The position numbers and the translations under genes are program-made. A model generated the notes under the pieces. The model worked only from the letters and a program-made list of their open reading frames with translations, had not been told where the DNA came from and did not search any database. A DNA stretch of 64,000 nucleotides, from assembly GCA_000469685.2 (NCBI GenBank), contig LS997566.1, forward strand, positions 13,415,618-13,479,617. Reading direction: 5' to 3'. How positions within the stretch are numbered: position 1 is the stretch's first letter; each line of letters opens with the position of its first letter. Source of the DNA: Haemonchus contortus. Lineage: Eukaryota > Nematoda > Chromadorea > Rhabditida > Trichostrongylidae. Of this stretch, positions 35,524 through 47,180 are shown piece by piece.

Positions 35524-36790
35524 GGGTGTCCCAAAATTATGGGCGCCAGATCATGGCAATGTACTCGAAGCTTGCCAGCTGAGAATGACAATCGGATCTC
35601 TATGCACGTTCGCTGATATTATGGGCTACAAGATGCTACAGCCATATTTCGGAATTCCCCCTTGATCATGAATAGAAGCCAAAGTTTACTTTCCAGTTCC
35701 TCGCGCGTTGCACGCAGGTATCCTCCTTAATTTCTTCCCACCTGTTCTTCAGTCTTGCTTTCTAGGACTCCAAGCTGGAACTGCAAACTCGACAGGTCCT
35801 CTTCTTATCAAAAATCATACGGACGAGTCAAGTGTGTTAAGATCTGTAAAGCAGGGTGACTATTGGATTGCTAATAAAGTCGGGCAGCTAGCGTCAGCGC
35901 TGCTAGCGGGCGAGCTTGCATCTGTGGACGGGAGTGCCGCTGTGCTGGAAGAACTACAAGTTGTTCCGGAAAGCAGTGTCGGACCAGTGCTTCATTGAGA
36001 CCATCAGTATGCTCTTCGAGTACAGGTCTAGCGTTTTTCATGCCGGCATCGAAGAAAGCGCGGGCGTATTACCCTTGCCACTGACGTTCTCAAAAAACAT
36101 CATATTGCTGTTCTTGTAGTCAAATTTTTATGAAAAAATTCGCGTTCGATGTTTTTTCGAGGACTGGTTTATTTTATTTTATTTTATTTTTTTAAATTTT
36201 TTTCTATAAAAAACGATCAAGAGCAGCGTGTCTCCACTCAAGTAAGCTAGTAACTTTCGGCATTTTTTTTTGACTCTACAGTGCCTGTTAAGCTTAGAAA
36301 CTGAGTGGCATTTTTGCATGAGTGTGGAATCGCAATGAAGTTTCTGCCTGACATTTCGTCAATCCGACAACCTCGATAAGTCCTACTCCTTTGCCGTCTT
36401 TTTGATAGATCACTGAGGATCACAATCCACTAGCAAACGGATCATTTTATTAGTACTATTTTTAGAAGCGCTGACCTTTCTACCCCTTCCTGTTCCGTCT
36501 CTGATTGGATCTTCTTCCCTGTATCGTTTAACAGTTTTCTGTGTGGATACTATAGAAATCATAAGGATTTTCATAAAGCCCTTCCGCATCCCGAATGCGA
36601 GTGATTGCAAGTTGCATTGAATGAGCCTTAGCTATCTAAAAGGTATTGGGAGTTTCACTTCAGTAACCTTGTGTATTGCAAGAAAACCTTCCCTCCAGTG
36701 CGACTAATTAATAGCAGGTAAAGCGAATTTGGTAAATTACTTGTACTGTAGAGGTGTCTGAGTATGGTCGCCCATAATTTTGGGACACCC
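35524..36790 (-). mobile_element. Tc1/mariner-superfamily element, decayed
   Basis: Terminal inverted repeats GGGTGTCCCAAAATTATGGG / inverse are flanked by TA (35,522-35,523 and 36,791-36,792), at 1267 bp. On the minus strand a helix-turn-helix-like part lies at 36,410-36,610 (TVKRYREEDPIRDGTGRGRK). Further along, DLNTLDSSV appears in one frame (the usual PDLNPLD catalytic region), and KARLKNRWEEIKED with LRATREELESKL-like endings appear in others. Several stops and frameshifts make it inactive. A related fragment lies at 49,840-50,090. Confidence 0.85.
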
Positions 36791-36792
36791 TA

Positions 36793-37582
36793 TTATCCTT
36801 ATCTTTCTACCTGAAAGAATATGTCAACAATATTTTTACACCATGGATTAGTGAGCTTGAACAAGGAGGACAAAATAAGCGTTATCAGAATATAGTGTGC
36901 GCACACATGCGCGATCCCCTTTTGACGCAAGTCCTACCATTAGGTGCGGTAGTTTTTCCGCCGCGGTGGGCTTCCTTCATCTCAATGCATGAACAAATGC
37001 ACTCATAAATCATCGCTTTTCGAATAGACGCTGGCTTTGCAAACGGCAGCAACAATTCATTTCAACACCCCAGAAATGCCACCCAAAGCCGGTGAAATAC
37101 AGCAGCAGTAGCTTGAAAGCGTTTCTATCTCATAAATGTGAGCATGGACTTATCAACGGAGTTCGAAATGAATAAATAAAAGAAATAAATAAAAATATTG
37201 ATGGAGTAAGATGATATACTTAACAGATGACATATTATATAAGAGCCTTACTTTTACAAAATGTTACTAAATGCTGGATGTTATGAAATTACCATGATAT
37301 AAGAAGAATGGTAGCAGCAATTCGTTCATGGGCGAGTTCTCGCACTTTTTTGGGCAGTTCAGAATCCCAAACCACTCCAAAATGTACAGTGGGGTCAGAA
37401 CGAATAATGAACAAACATCCATGTGCATGGCACACTCTGAATAATTGCGCTACAAACGTCATCGCGAGCAACGGCCATGTTTCATTCAATTCATTGTTTC
37501 ATTAAACGGTGAGCATCAGTCAAGCGACCGAAAGAAAAGGCCATACTAAACAAAATTTCATATATTTATTTGTATTCATGAG
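36793..37582. other. No gene recognised
   Basis: Complementary frames at 37,289-37,505 read the same DNA on both strands. An AATAAATAAA-type AT-rich stretch lies near 37,170-37,195. Nothing else is recognised. Confidence 0.4.
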
Positions 37583-37855
37583 TGGAGGTGGTGTAGTGGA
37601 ACGTGGAGTACTTCACACGCACATGACCAAGAATTCGAGTCCAGGATCAGTACTAGGATAACCGAGTCTTACCTACCCCCTAGGTAGGCTAACTGGTTCC
37701 AGACTCGCCATGGAGGATAAAAACAGTGACTCGTACAATTTATTGTATAGATCACATACGTATTCAAAACGCTACTCCTAATCGGAATGGAAGTCGAATG
37801 CGGAGCGCATCCCTCAGTCAGGACTGCTTAACGTCCAGAGACCTTATCCTTCATG
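37583..37855 (+). mobile_element. tRNA-derived SINE, copy 11
   Basis: A box GGTGGTGTAGTGG, B box GAATTCGAGTCC, GGATAAAAACAGTGACTC in the middle, and the 3' part GGAATGGAAGTCGAATGCGG ... ACCTTATCCTTCATG. All family segments are in order. Confidence 0.8.
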
Positions 37856-40800
37856 TCTCGTCCATATTCATCTAACCGAGGTAGATATAAAGTCATGCAA
37901 TGATACCACATGATTTTGTTGCGAACGAAGTTCCAAAAAAATCCAAAAAAAACCCTTTGAATAGGCTAGCTAGGGGAAGGTTAGTTGAATAGAACTGAAC
38001 AATCTTGAATCGCATTCTCTAACATTTCCACTAATAAGATGAGTAATGGTCAAAACTTCCTTATTTCAAACTCCAGTTCGGATGTGCTGTGGCAGAATCT
38101 GCACCCTTCTCCAGGCATTCGCAATATTAGTACATACTCCGCCGTCAAATGTGAAACGTCAACACTGTTTGGCTCCTAACTCCCGTTTTGCATAGCTTAA
38201 AAGGGCGCATGCAATCGATCATAACATAGAAAAAAGCTGGAAATAACGGTAAACCAGTTTCTTTTTTGTTTAGAACCCGAGATGAAGATAAACTCAAAGG
38301 TGGTTACTTTTCATTTATACCACATATAGTGCTTTTAGGAGCGTAGCTATTGAGGTAACTTATTTGACGAAATTTCAAGCGCTGGAAGTGCAAGATTCAT
38401 TTGTTTGCCATGCTGAGTGAGAAGCGTTAGACTCATCACCCAGCCTAATGTTCACACCATTCCGCCCATAGAATGCCGACGACAATGGGTTTGGAACCGT
38501 TCGGTAGTGAGGAACAATACAGTCTCAGGGATTATGGTGTAGTCATTTGTGACCAGCAGGGTGATTACATAATTATCCTTTAAGATATTTTTTCGAGGAA
38601 ATTCAGAATACATTCTTCGCATTTGAGCATGCGATGAGATGAGACACTTAAAAAATTCCAAAAAGAAATTTTGAAGCTAGAAAAGTAAGTGATGGTAGTG
38701 GGATGAGGAGGCATGTAGGGGCCCTTTCTGTGAATGGTCAGCGGTCAGCACGGCAACAAAGAGCTTGACGAAATTTCCTTTGCACGCCTAAGCCGTTTCC
38801 TCTTTTCTTGTCCAGTGCTATCGATTATCCCTTTGGCTATGGCTGACGACTTCACAGAAAGATTCTCCCCAAAAAAAATTAGGTTCAGGGTTATTGAATG
38901 GATATCCTGACAAAGACGGAACAAATGGAAGCCTTCTCTCTGGGGATAGAAAATCCAACAATCGAAAAGCCAAACGGCAACAAAAGAAGGGCTGGAACTG
39001 CTGACTTTTGGGAAACTTGAATTTCTAATGGGGATAACCGTTTTAGAGCTATTGCCAGCTGAGCCAGCTAGAAGTGAAACTGAGCGCAGCGGGCTGGCTG
39101 CCTCAGTCTGCCGATGTGATAAGCCATGTTTATAGCTCAAGTTTAGGGAGTAACCATCCGAACAAGTTGGTGATAGACTTGGTTTCCGAACTTTTTTGGT
39201 TATAATAGGATAGCTGGTCGATATTGTCTGAAAGCACGAGGGAATCAGGGATTGGTCTCAGGGACAGGGACAGATGATTGGCAAATTCAGTTGCTGTGCA
39301 CTCTGCACTTCATTCTCATGCATTTTGAATAGTTTGCATTAAAAACAGTGATGGCCGAAACATTTCCCCAACAAAAAAGCTGAAGGAGCTCAAGTGGTCG
39401 CTAATGGGAAACACTTTGGGGAGAACATTCCAAATAGATGTTGCTCCATTCAGATGACTACAAGTCACTAATAAATCGAGCGGCCTATTTTGAATTCAAG
39501 CTAAGTTACAAGCCAGAGTATCCTCATTCGGCATTATTATACCTAGTCGGCTGTCCTCTATCCTCTATATCCTCTATACATATAAAGCGCTAACTTTGTG
39601 TGTTCGTTTGTATGCCGAGCGTGAAAGTAACAAGAGCATGGGAAAACAGTTATGAAATGGAAAGTCAACCGATGCTCTTAATATTGGTCTATTTATAGTC
39701 TATAATACAGTCTATTTATGACGTCACAGACTAAAAATCACAGCTCGCCACAGAACAATCAAACCTCCAGGAACTAGAGAAGGTCAGAATGGAAACAATT
39801 CCACGACCACCTATCAGTGTCAAGAGATCAACACCCACAAAGCGGCATCAGATCGTTCAAATTGGGGAATATCACCTAATGGAGAAACGGTTATGAAAAG
39901 GGAAGTCAACCGGTTCTTTTTATACTGGTCCTCTAACAAGTCGTAGGTAAGCGGTAGTGGGCATGGCATGGTGCACGCGTTAGTGTGCATAGCCCAACTG
40001 GTCTACTTAAATATAATGTTTCTGATTCATGGGTATTAACTCCAAAGGGTTTGCTTCTAGGGAGATTTCAGCAACCGCGATTCAATCCCCAGTTAATCGT
40101 AGCATCATTTCTGCATGCCACCACTATTAACCCCATCTTTCGTGAAAAATCTAAACAAATAATGGCAAAAAACCGAGCTCATTTTCGTTTGCACGACTTG
40201 TGGCACGGAATAATGCATCTCAAACTCTAATATTGTTACTGCGCCCCCAATGGTGCCCCTAAATATCTTCCAAACCTGAGCAATAAAGCTTTCTTCTATC
40301 TAGCGTGAGGAGAGCGGTTAGCTGTGATTTTATCTTTGAATTGGCGTTAGCGGGCTTCAAAACAAGGGTTGCTAGGCCAGCTACTGGGTATCAACCTCTT
40401 TCCCTTTTCTCAGCTTTCGTCTCATTAGAAATGAATACGCAAACCAACCATTTCCGGAAATATCTCCCAAAGTAAAAATCCCGACCCTGTTTATGACCCT
40501 CAAATGACGAATGAGTGCAGATGTTTATTTGAAAGCGAAATGTGCATAGATTTGATAATGAAGAGCTGTATGCTGGGAGTTTTCAAATGATAAAAAGGAA
40601 CGAACAAATTTCCCTAGATAGGAAATTCACGTTGGAAAGATTTTGGAGATTTCTTGAAAGTGGAAAACAGAAAGAAAGCGATTCTGTGAAGAAGTGTGGA
40701 ACGAAAAATTCTGAACGTTGAAAAAGTAAAAGCTCAGCACCGATACTGCAGGAAAGGTGAGCGTACACGTGATATATTTATTCATTTTAAAATTGTGGGG

Positions 40801-41803
40801 AGAGAAAAAGGATACGAAAAAGAAATTTGTCCAATATCTGAGATGAAGTTACTATACCGAAAGCACGCACATATATGTACAAATCGAGATACAAAAACTA
40901 GTTCGAAATTAGCGAAAAACTTCTGAAAATTTCCACAAAGGTTAATACGGAAAAAGACCGGTGAATCGACCACAAATGTAAACGTAGAGTAAATGTTTGA
41001 TGATACACAGCATGATAGATCAATTATTTCTATCATGCAAAAAAAAAAGAAATAATGGCAAGCCGCACCCCATAGTATGGATGTTGCAATGATTCGCGTA
41101 GGTCATGGATTCAGTCACAAGGATAGAAGTTTTCTAAGAAATCGCTACTGTTTTCTCTTGCGCTCATTCTTTGAATTTACAATATTTTTTCTACTGCCTC
41201 CCCCATTATTCGAGGCTAGCCTGCTTAGCAGTTAATCTAATATTACTATTTCTAGTCAATAATGTATTATTTTTTATTTTTTGTTAGTTTGCCAACATTG
41301 CGTTTTCTCCACCAATTTTCCATTGCATCCATTAACTATTACTTTATTATAATTTATTACGAATCATTTCCTCCATTATTCGTCTGAGACGAGATATCCC
41401 GAAAGCATGGCGAACTGAACCTCTAAAAAAATCAAGCGCATGCTGACTCTAATCAGTTGCTTTCAGAAGTGCACAAAAACTCAGAAAAGGCTGAAAACTG
41501 ATTTAGATTAACTTCCCTTTGCCCTAGGGTAGATAACTACTTCAACAGCATCCAGAGCGGTGATGGGAATGAATGTTGTCCCATCTTCTCGCACATGCAA
41601 TACATGTGGAATCACTGCACAGATGAAAACCTCAGGATGACCATCAATGCCTTCTTAACAGCCTGTTCTTCAAAATCGTCAAACCGAAGTCATACAGTCA
41701 TGAACAGCTCAGTGAATGGGCAAACGTCATTGATATTCCAGCGGTTTTTTATTTGCTGATGTTACTTATATGAAAAACACAGAGACATAATAAAAAGTTA
41801 GTA
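37856..41803. other. No gene recognised; local repeats and a tRNA-like piece
   Basis: A block with AGTTATGAAATGGAAAGTC near 39,648 recurs as GGTTATGAAAAGGGAAGTC near 39,888 (spacing about 240 bp). At 39,942-40,100 a segment has a tRNA-like A box (ATAGCCCAACTGG) and a B-box-like GATTCAATCCCC, possibly a second SINE type; a related A box (ATAGCTCAACTGG) lies near 49,520. A 131-codon minus frame (38,745-39,140) has no domain. Confidence 0.35.
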
Positions 41804-42351
41804 TTAGGTTGATGCAGTTTTTTTCAGAAATTTCATATAAAGGAACGATAGAAATATTTAGCAAAGATATGTTCAAATAATTACTTCAGAACATATCCAC
41901 CATCCACGTCAAGCACTGCTTCTCAATTGCTAGGCAATCGGGTTGCACAAGCGAAGAAGTTTCGATTCTCGGAGGCGATCCACGCCTCGACGTCGGCCAT
42001 CTAGTCACCCATTTCGTAGGAAGTTCTGTTAGCTAGCCAATTTTTCAATTGACGGTTGACCTGTTAATCCGCAGGAGTTCCTGTTGGTGGATAGGGAGAA
42101 CGTAGGAGCGAAATCCCTTTTTTATTCGACTTTGGCGGACTGTTCCATCGTCGAGAAGTTGGTTAAGATCACTTTATGACTGCGCCACCTTCCAACCTTT
42201 CTCGGAGTAATAGAGCATAATGTGGCGTATATGAAGATGACTTTCTAGAAACATTGCTGTTGAGGAAAGATTAGATTCTGAATTCGTATTCAATTGTAAC
42301 GAGAGAAAAGAAGTCGCGAAAAAAAATCAGCAATATTTATGCATCAACCTA
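41804..42351 (-). mobile_element. mariner relic
   Basis: Ends TTAGGTTGATGCA and inverse TGCATCAACCTA are about 548 bp apart, with TA at the left. Minus-strand frames show EAWIASENRNFFA and, beyond a shift, LDVDGGYVLK, matching the C-terminal end of mariner transposases. The catalytic part is missing. Confidence 0.65.
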
Positions 42352-42743
42352 TCAAAATCCAATGGTTAAAATCCTTTGAGCAACATTAAGTCAAATGAAG
42401 TTTTAGTGGTTTAAACAAACTGTGGAAGAACAAAATATGTAAAAGGGGTAAATTAAACAGGCATGATAACATAATTGTGGAAAACCATCGTCATCGTAAA
42501 AAATCATGATTCTAGAGAAATTCTTACGGATAGCGATTTCCAAACAGTGTGTCCAAAAGAATTTCTATTCCACGATAATTTCGCCATCAAACGCTCCCTA
42601 ATGTCTTTATTTACAAATTATGAATGTGGACTTCTTTGACTTTTCTGGGAGGTTGCAAGCACATCGCAGGCTTTCTGAGGTTCTAAAACCTAAAAAAATC
42701 TGAATCTTGTCGCTGAGTGCACTGGAGCTATAGTTTTCTTCAG

Positions 42744-42995
42744 CAAACCATTTTCAACGTTGACCAGACCGCTATAGCAGCTACAGTATTCGAGCTACCT
42801 CGAAAGTTTGGAGAAAAGTCTTTAAATGAATTTCATATTAGTCTGAAAACCGACATCAATTACAAGGTAAAGAAGCAGCAGGATCATTCAACAATAGGCA
42901 CAAATCAAAACGTTAATATGGGCCGCAAAATAAAAGAATTATGTGGACCTAACATACAAACGTGGTATGCTTATATCTGTCACAAAGGCTTAAAG
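42744..42995 (+). CDS. Candidate internal exon of an unrecognised gene
   Basis: Exactly 84 codons lie between a good nematode-style acceptor (TTTTCTTCAG, ending 42,743) and a good donor (AAG|GTGAGC at 42,996), phase 0 at both edges. The peptide runs from QTIFNVDQTAIAATVFELPR to TWYAYICHKGLK. It is mixed hydrophilic with no low complexity and does not match any transposon family I know. Flanking exons were not found: the upstream 300 bp are a mariner relic and the downstream frame stops soon after the donor. It may be a true exon of a larger gene with long introns, or a fossil exon. The product is unknown. Confidence 0.4.
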
Positions 42996-44460
42996 GTGAG
43001 CTGATATTTTTCGACTACTGGCAAAACAAGAGCTGGTTTCTGACGTGCCCATAGTAGCGAGATCTTCGCTCAATTGAACAAACCTTCAACCCTGTCCATT
43101 TATACAATTTTTTTGGTCTGCAGGCTTTAGTAAGACAAATTATGGAATCATTTTTATATTCGAGAAAATTATAGGGGCAGAGTGTGGACTTCTGATAATG
43201 GTGTTATCATTGAAATAGAGTCCAAGTACGACTGTCTATAAATCTCGGCATGCTACTTCACAGTTCGAGATTATCTTTTGAGCTGTAAGACCGAGATTGC
43301 AACAAAACTTTTATTAGTCTGACGTATCACTGCCTTCACCTTCCTTGGAGCTTGGAAGGACAGAAGGCATTGAAATACCATCCGATCAAACACTATTTCA
43401 ATCTACAAAGGATGTTCAAAGGGCGCGGATTAGTAGGAGGTCGAGAGTTGTTAACTAACCTTTCGGGATAGTCGACCTTTGTAGTCCTCCGTTCACCTCA
43501 AGCTGGTAGGACTGCAGTTTGAACAGGGTAAGCCTCAGGTCAACTTGCTTCAGTATCATCGATCATCAACATTAGTGTCACTTCCGACTATCGGACTACG
43601 AAAAGGCGGCCGGGCACAACAGTCACAGCACTATCGACAGTAGTAGGAGCTCGGATGGATTTGCATAAGACAGGAAGGTCACTGCATATGTCCAATATTC
43701 TAGCGCAAACATAGATGTTATTGGATAAATGTACCTTATAGCTCAAGCGAATAGGATTGAATTTACCGTGAACACTCGCTCGTGTAGACGTACTGAATGT
43801 TGAAGTTGTAGTCTAGCAGCGTAGTTGCCCACATCTGAAGGCGATTGGCGATATAGTGTGGAACTCCCTTCTGCTTCCGATAGAGATTAGCGGTTTGGGG
43901 TTCGTCTTCACCGTGAACTGAGGTTCATGTACGAAACGCAAAAACAAGGGCTATGGCCTCCGCCTCCATCTGACGATCCTTCATTATTGGGGTCAGAGCA
44001 CAAACGCAGAACAGCTCTTCGGATCTGTCGGAAAGTGTTTGCGGGTACGCAGCTCTAGCTTTATATTCAGAAAGGTTTAGGTTCTTCAGCAAAGATGAGC
44101 TAAGTAGAGTTGTGCTGCACAGGAAGAAGTCCGTTTCGAGAATCTTCTCGATCCGATTGGAGCTGAATTGACATTCCAGTGAACATGTGAAGACGACGAC
44201 CATTTTGCTCAATACGTAGATTATCCACTTCACTGACAATGGTTCCGTGGAAGTCTCCTAGCCCGAAGAGAATCTCTGAGCTGGCCTAACTTCACGGAAG
44301 TACAGGAGAGGGATATGCAGCTTCAAGTATCTCAATGATCGAAGATTTCTGGTCTTAGAAAACATTTTAGAAAGTAGTGACAAGTTTAAACCGGAGCTGT
44401 TGGCTGTTGCGGGTCATACGAACACTAGCAACATCACGGCCATTGGCTTAGAGATGAGAC

Positions 44461-44550
44461 GTCTCCGTCAAGATTGTCAGTATAGGGCATGAGTCCTTGC
44501 AGGAGGGTCCTGCAAGGCTCATGCTGTATACTGACAATCTTGACGGAGAC
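44461..44550. repeat. 90-bp palindrome absent from the sister copy
   Basis: The left arm starts GTCTCCGTCAAGATTGTCAG and the right arm ends CTGACAATCTTGACGGAGAC. Arms are about 43 nt around a GGG centre. The matching position in copy 2 (about 53,620-53,680) has only one arm, so the palindrome arose in copy 1 by inverted duplication. Confidence 0.7.
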
Positions 44551-45125
44551 AACTCATGGGTCATTGCAGGACCCTCCTGCAAGGAAAGAGAAGCTGCGAT
44601 ATGGGTGGTTACTGATGTTTCTTTGAGAGTGTGTTTGAGGAGGTGAATAGCGAATAGCGAAAAAGCACGAAGCTAGTAATATAGCTTGTCTTTCTGATGG
44701 TTCCCGAGAATGAAATTCGCTTTCAAAATGCTTGACAGGCTGAGCAGCAACCATTTCCGATAACCATTATCGCTTTTCGATTCTGTTTCTAATTATCAGG
44801 GAGGAGTAATCTACTCACCATGGAGCTTTGAATGGGGACTCAGATAAATCGACAGAGTTTTGAATGCTGTTCACGAATATGGGAACTAAAACTGCAAAAT
44901 GGTTTGCAATCTCGAAGATGGCAGAGAGCAAACCCTTAACTACGCCTGTGAAGTGGAACCACTACCACTACTCCACGTCGACGCTTAATATCGGAGCGAC
45001 TCTGAACTTACAATTGACACTACAGCCAAGCAAATTCGAGCACCCATGCCTATTTTGATAGAACCACTTTGAAGTTTCAATTTCCATTTTCGTAAATAGC
45101 ATTCAAATCTCTATGGATTTATGTA

Positions 45126-45652
45126 CAGTAGCGCTCAAAAGTCTTCGGTGAAATGCATTGACGCTTTTTTGTTCATAACTTTTTTCTTAGTAGACCAAAC
45201 CGCGTAAAATTTGGATATGTTTAACTAGAGCATATTTCACCCTACCCAGAACTATTTGACTGCAAGGCTGCAATATCCACAGATAGAGCAAGGTGTTTGT
45301 TGCTGTAGCAGATTTTGCTAAAAGTAAAGTTGTTGACGTCTGCACTTATTCGCACCTTAGGTGCGTTTTTCCCATTTATTGTGTTCGTCGTTACCGCTCG
45401 TACACTTTAGACATGACAAAAAAGGAAAGAGATTCTAGAAGGACCATCACCTGTACTTTCAGTTGATTTTGAGTTCATGCTCTTTGGAATATCTGGAACA
45501 CGATCAGTTAGCAGGTTAATAGTGGTAAATATTCACAATACACCCACGCTCCAAATATAGAAATTTCGCATGACTAGATCCAGTAGGAAAGAAGTTACGA
45601 CTTCAAAGTTCCGCCGAAGAACCATTTCACCGAAAACTTTTGAGCGCTACTG
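45126..45652. mobile_element. 527-bp Tc1/mariner-type MITE
   Basis: Terminal inverted repeats CAGTAGCGCTCAAAAGT... and inverse (ACTTTTGAGCGCTACTG), extending into CGGTGAAATG/CATTTCACCG, are flanked by TA at both ends. There is no transposase frame. It lies within segmental copy 1, and no equivalent was seen in copy 2. Confidence 0.75.
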
Positions 45653-45814
45653 TAGGTCTCCGGCAGAGGGTAAAGGGTGAGTAGACTACCCCTCTTCGGG
45701 TAGATTTTCTCAAAGTTTCAGACACCTTTTTTCTTATTGTCATCACCCGCCTTCAGTGATGTATCACTCATTCCATCACAAATCCGCAACAAGTTATCGT
45801 TCGACAGTTTGACA

Positions 45815-45965
45815 GGTTTATTATGAATTTAAAGTGTGGAGTGAAAGAGCATAGCCATCATCAAAGAATGGCGCAACAACGCCGATGTAGAAAAGTTACT
45901 CTCGAATCCACAAACCATTCCCCTTGCACTGACCATTTAAGAAGGTGGGCTGAAATCACATTCGA
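45815..45965 (-). other. Conserved 3' block of gene copy 1: candidate third exon and poly(A) signal
   Basis: Conserved in all three duplications. A minus-strand AATAAA sits at 45,817-45,822. An open frame (45,829-45,928) reads ARGMVCGFESNFSTSALL... to a stop just before it. Joining it to exon 2 needs the donor AG|GTGAAT (46,162) and a weak acceptor, GGTCAG. A stronger acceptor 19 nt upstream (GTGATTTCAG) would give an early stop. It could simply be 3' UTR. Confidence 0.4.
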
Positions 45966-46158
45966 TTATGAAAATCGATGGTAAAGAAAGAGAAAGCGGA
46001 AGCCGAACTTAACTCAGCTCAAATCAACCATCTTTTAAATTTGGGAGAAGCTTCGTTCTTCACAACGCTGAAAAATCACGTTTTATTAGCTGTTTCCATC
46101 TTTCTTTCTGATTGATATTCCTTTGGCAATATGTTAATAACTGTCTAGAAAATGAAAT

Positions 46159-47159
46159 TCACCTTTCCAATCCATCGGCTTTTTTCTCAGCACCAGCGCT
46201 TGAAATGCTCGGGATCGTTCCATCGGCTATCTTCTCAGCACCAGCGCTAGAAACGTTTGGGATCTTTTCATCGGCTTTCATCTCAGCATCAGCGCTGGAA
46301 ACGCTCGGAATCGTTCCATCAATTATTTTCACAGCATCAGTTGTAATCTCTTTATTGGCTTGCTTCTCGGCATCAACGCTAGAAACGCTCGTGATCTTTA
46401 CAACGACTTTTTTCTCAGCATCAGCGCTAAAGGCGCTCGGAACCTTTTCGCCTGCTTTTTTCTCAGCATCGACGCTAGAAGCAACGTTCGGGAACTTTCC
46501 ATCTGCTTTTTTCTCAGCATCAGCGCTAGGAACGCTCGGAATCGTTCCATCGTTCATTTTCTCAGCATCAGTTGGAATCCCTTGATCAGCTGGTTCCTCA
46601 GCATCAGCGCTAGGAACGCTCGGGATTTTTTCATCGGCTATCTTCTGAGCATCAGCGCTGGAAACGCTCGGAATCGTTCCATCGGCTTTCTTCTCAGCAA
46701 CAGCGCTAGGAACGTTTGGGATCTTTTCATCGGCTTTCATCTCAGCATCAGCGCTGGAAACGCTCGGAATCGTTCCATCGGCTTTCTTTTCAGCACCAGC
46801 GCTAGGAACGTTTGGGATCTTTTCATCGGCTTTCATCTCAGCATCAGCGCTGGAAACGCTCGGAATCGTTCCATGGGGTATTTTCTCAGCATCAGTCGGA
46901 ATCCCTTTATGAGCTTGGCTCACAGCATCAGCGCTAGGAACGCTCGGGATAGCATCAACGCTAGGAACGCTCGGGATCTTTTCATCGGCTATCTTCTGAG
47001 CATCAGCGCTAGAAACGCGCGGAATCACCGAGCACACCATTGACAAAGCAACCTGAAGATTCCACTCTATGGCACCGCTTTTACAGTTGTCTCACTACAC
47101 AAATTTAAGAAAACCAAAGCACCCACCAGCAGTAAAAGAAAAGAGAAGTAGCGTGCCAT
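46159..47159 (-). CDS. Secreted 16-residue-repeat protein, copy 1 (two exons)
   Basis: Exon 1 (47,127-47,159) encodes MARYFSFLLLL. A 74-bp intron (donor GTGGGT, acceptor ATCTTCAG) leads to exon 2 (46,159-47,052), starting VALSMVCSVIPRV. Together they make a convincing signal peptide. The mature part is almost entirely about fifteen repeats of 16 residues (ADGTIPSVSSADAEMK, ADEKIPNVPSAGAEKK and variants), rich in Ala, Lys, Glu, Asp and Ser, with no cysteines after the signal region. Two units have a shortened TDAEK form. Total about 308 residues if it ends in exon 2. The function is unknown; a secreted low-complexity protein is inferred. The same start structure in two further copies (54,790 and 62,334) supports this model. 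Open frames on the opposite strand here come from the 48-bp repeat length. Confidence 0.8.
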
Positions 47160-47180
47160 CGCTGACTTTACCACCTGCAA
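47160..47180 (-). promoter_or_regulatory. Putative spliced-leader acceptor, gene copy 1
   Basis: On the minus strand, CGTTGCAG ends at 47,175 and leaves a 15-nt leader before the ATG at 47,159. Nematode mRNAs often receive a spliced leader at such a site. The same 15-nt distance is kept in copies 2 and 3. Confidence 0.5.

Noticed and set aside
43925..44239. 104-codon minus-strand frame in segmental copy 1
   Set aside because: Most of it is missing from segmental copy 2, and no domain is visible.
46112..47043. Long plus-strand open frames opposite the repeat protein gene
   Set aside because: They are a by-product of the 48-bp repeat length, which keeps all frames open. The minus-strand frame has the signal peptide, splice sites and two paralogs.
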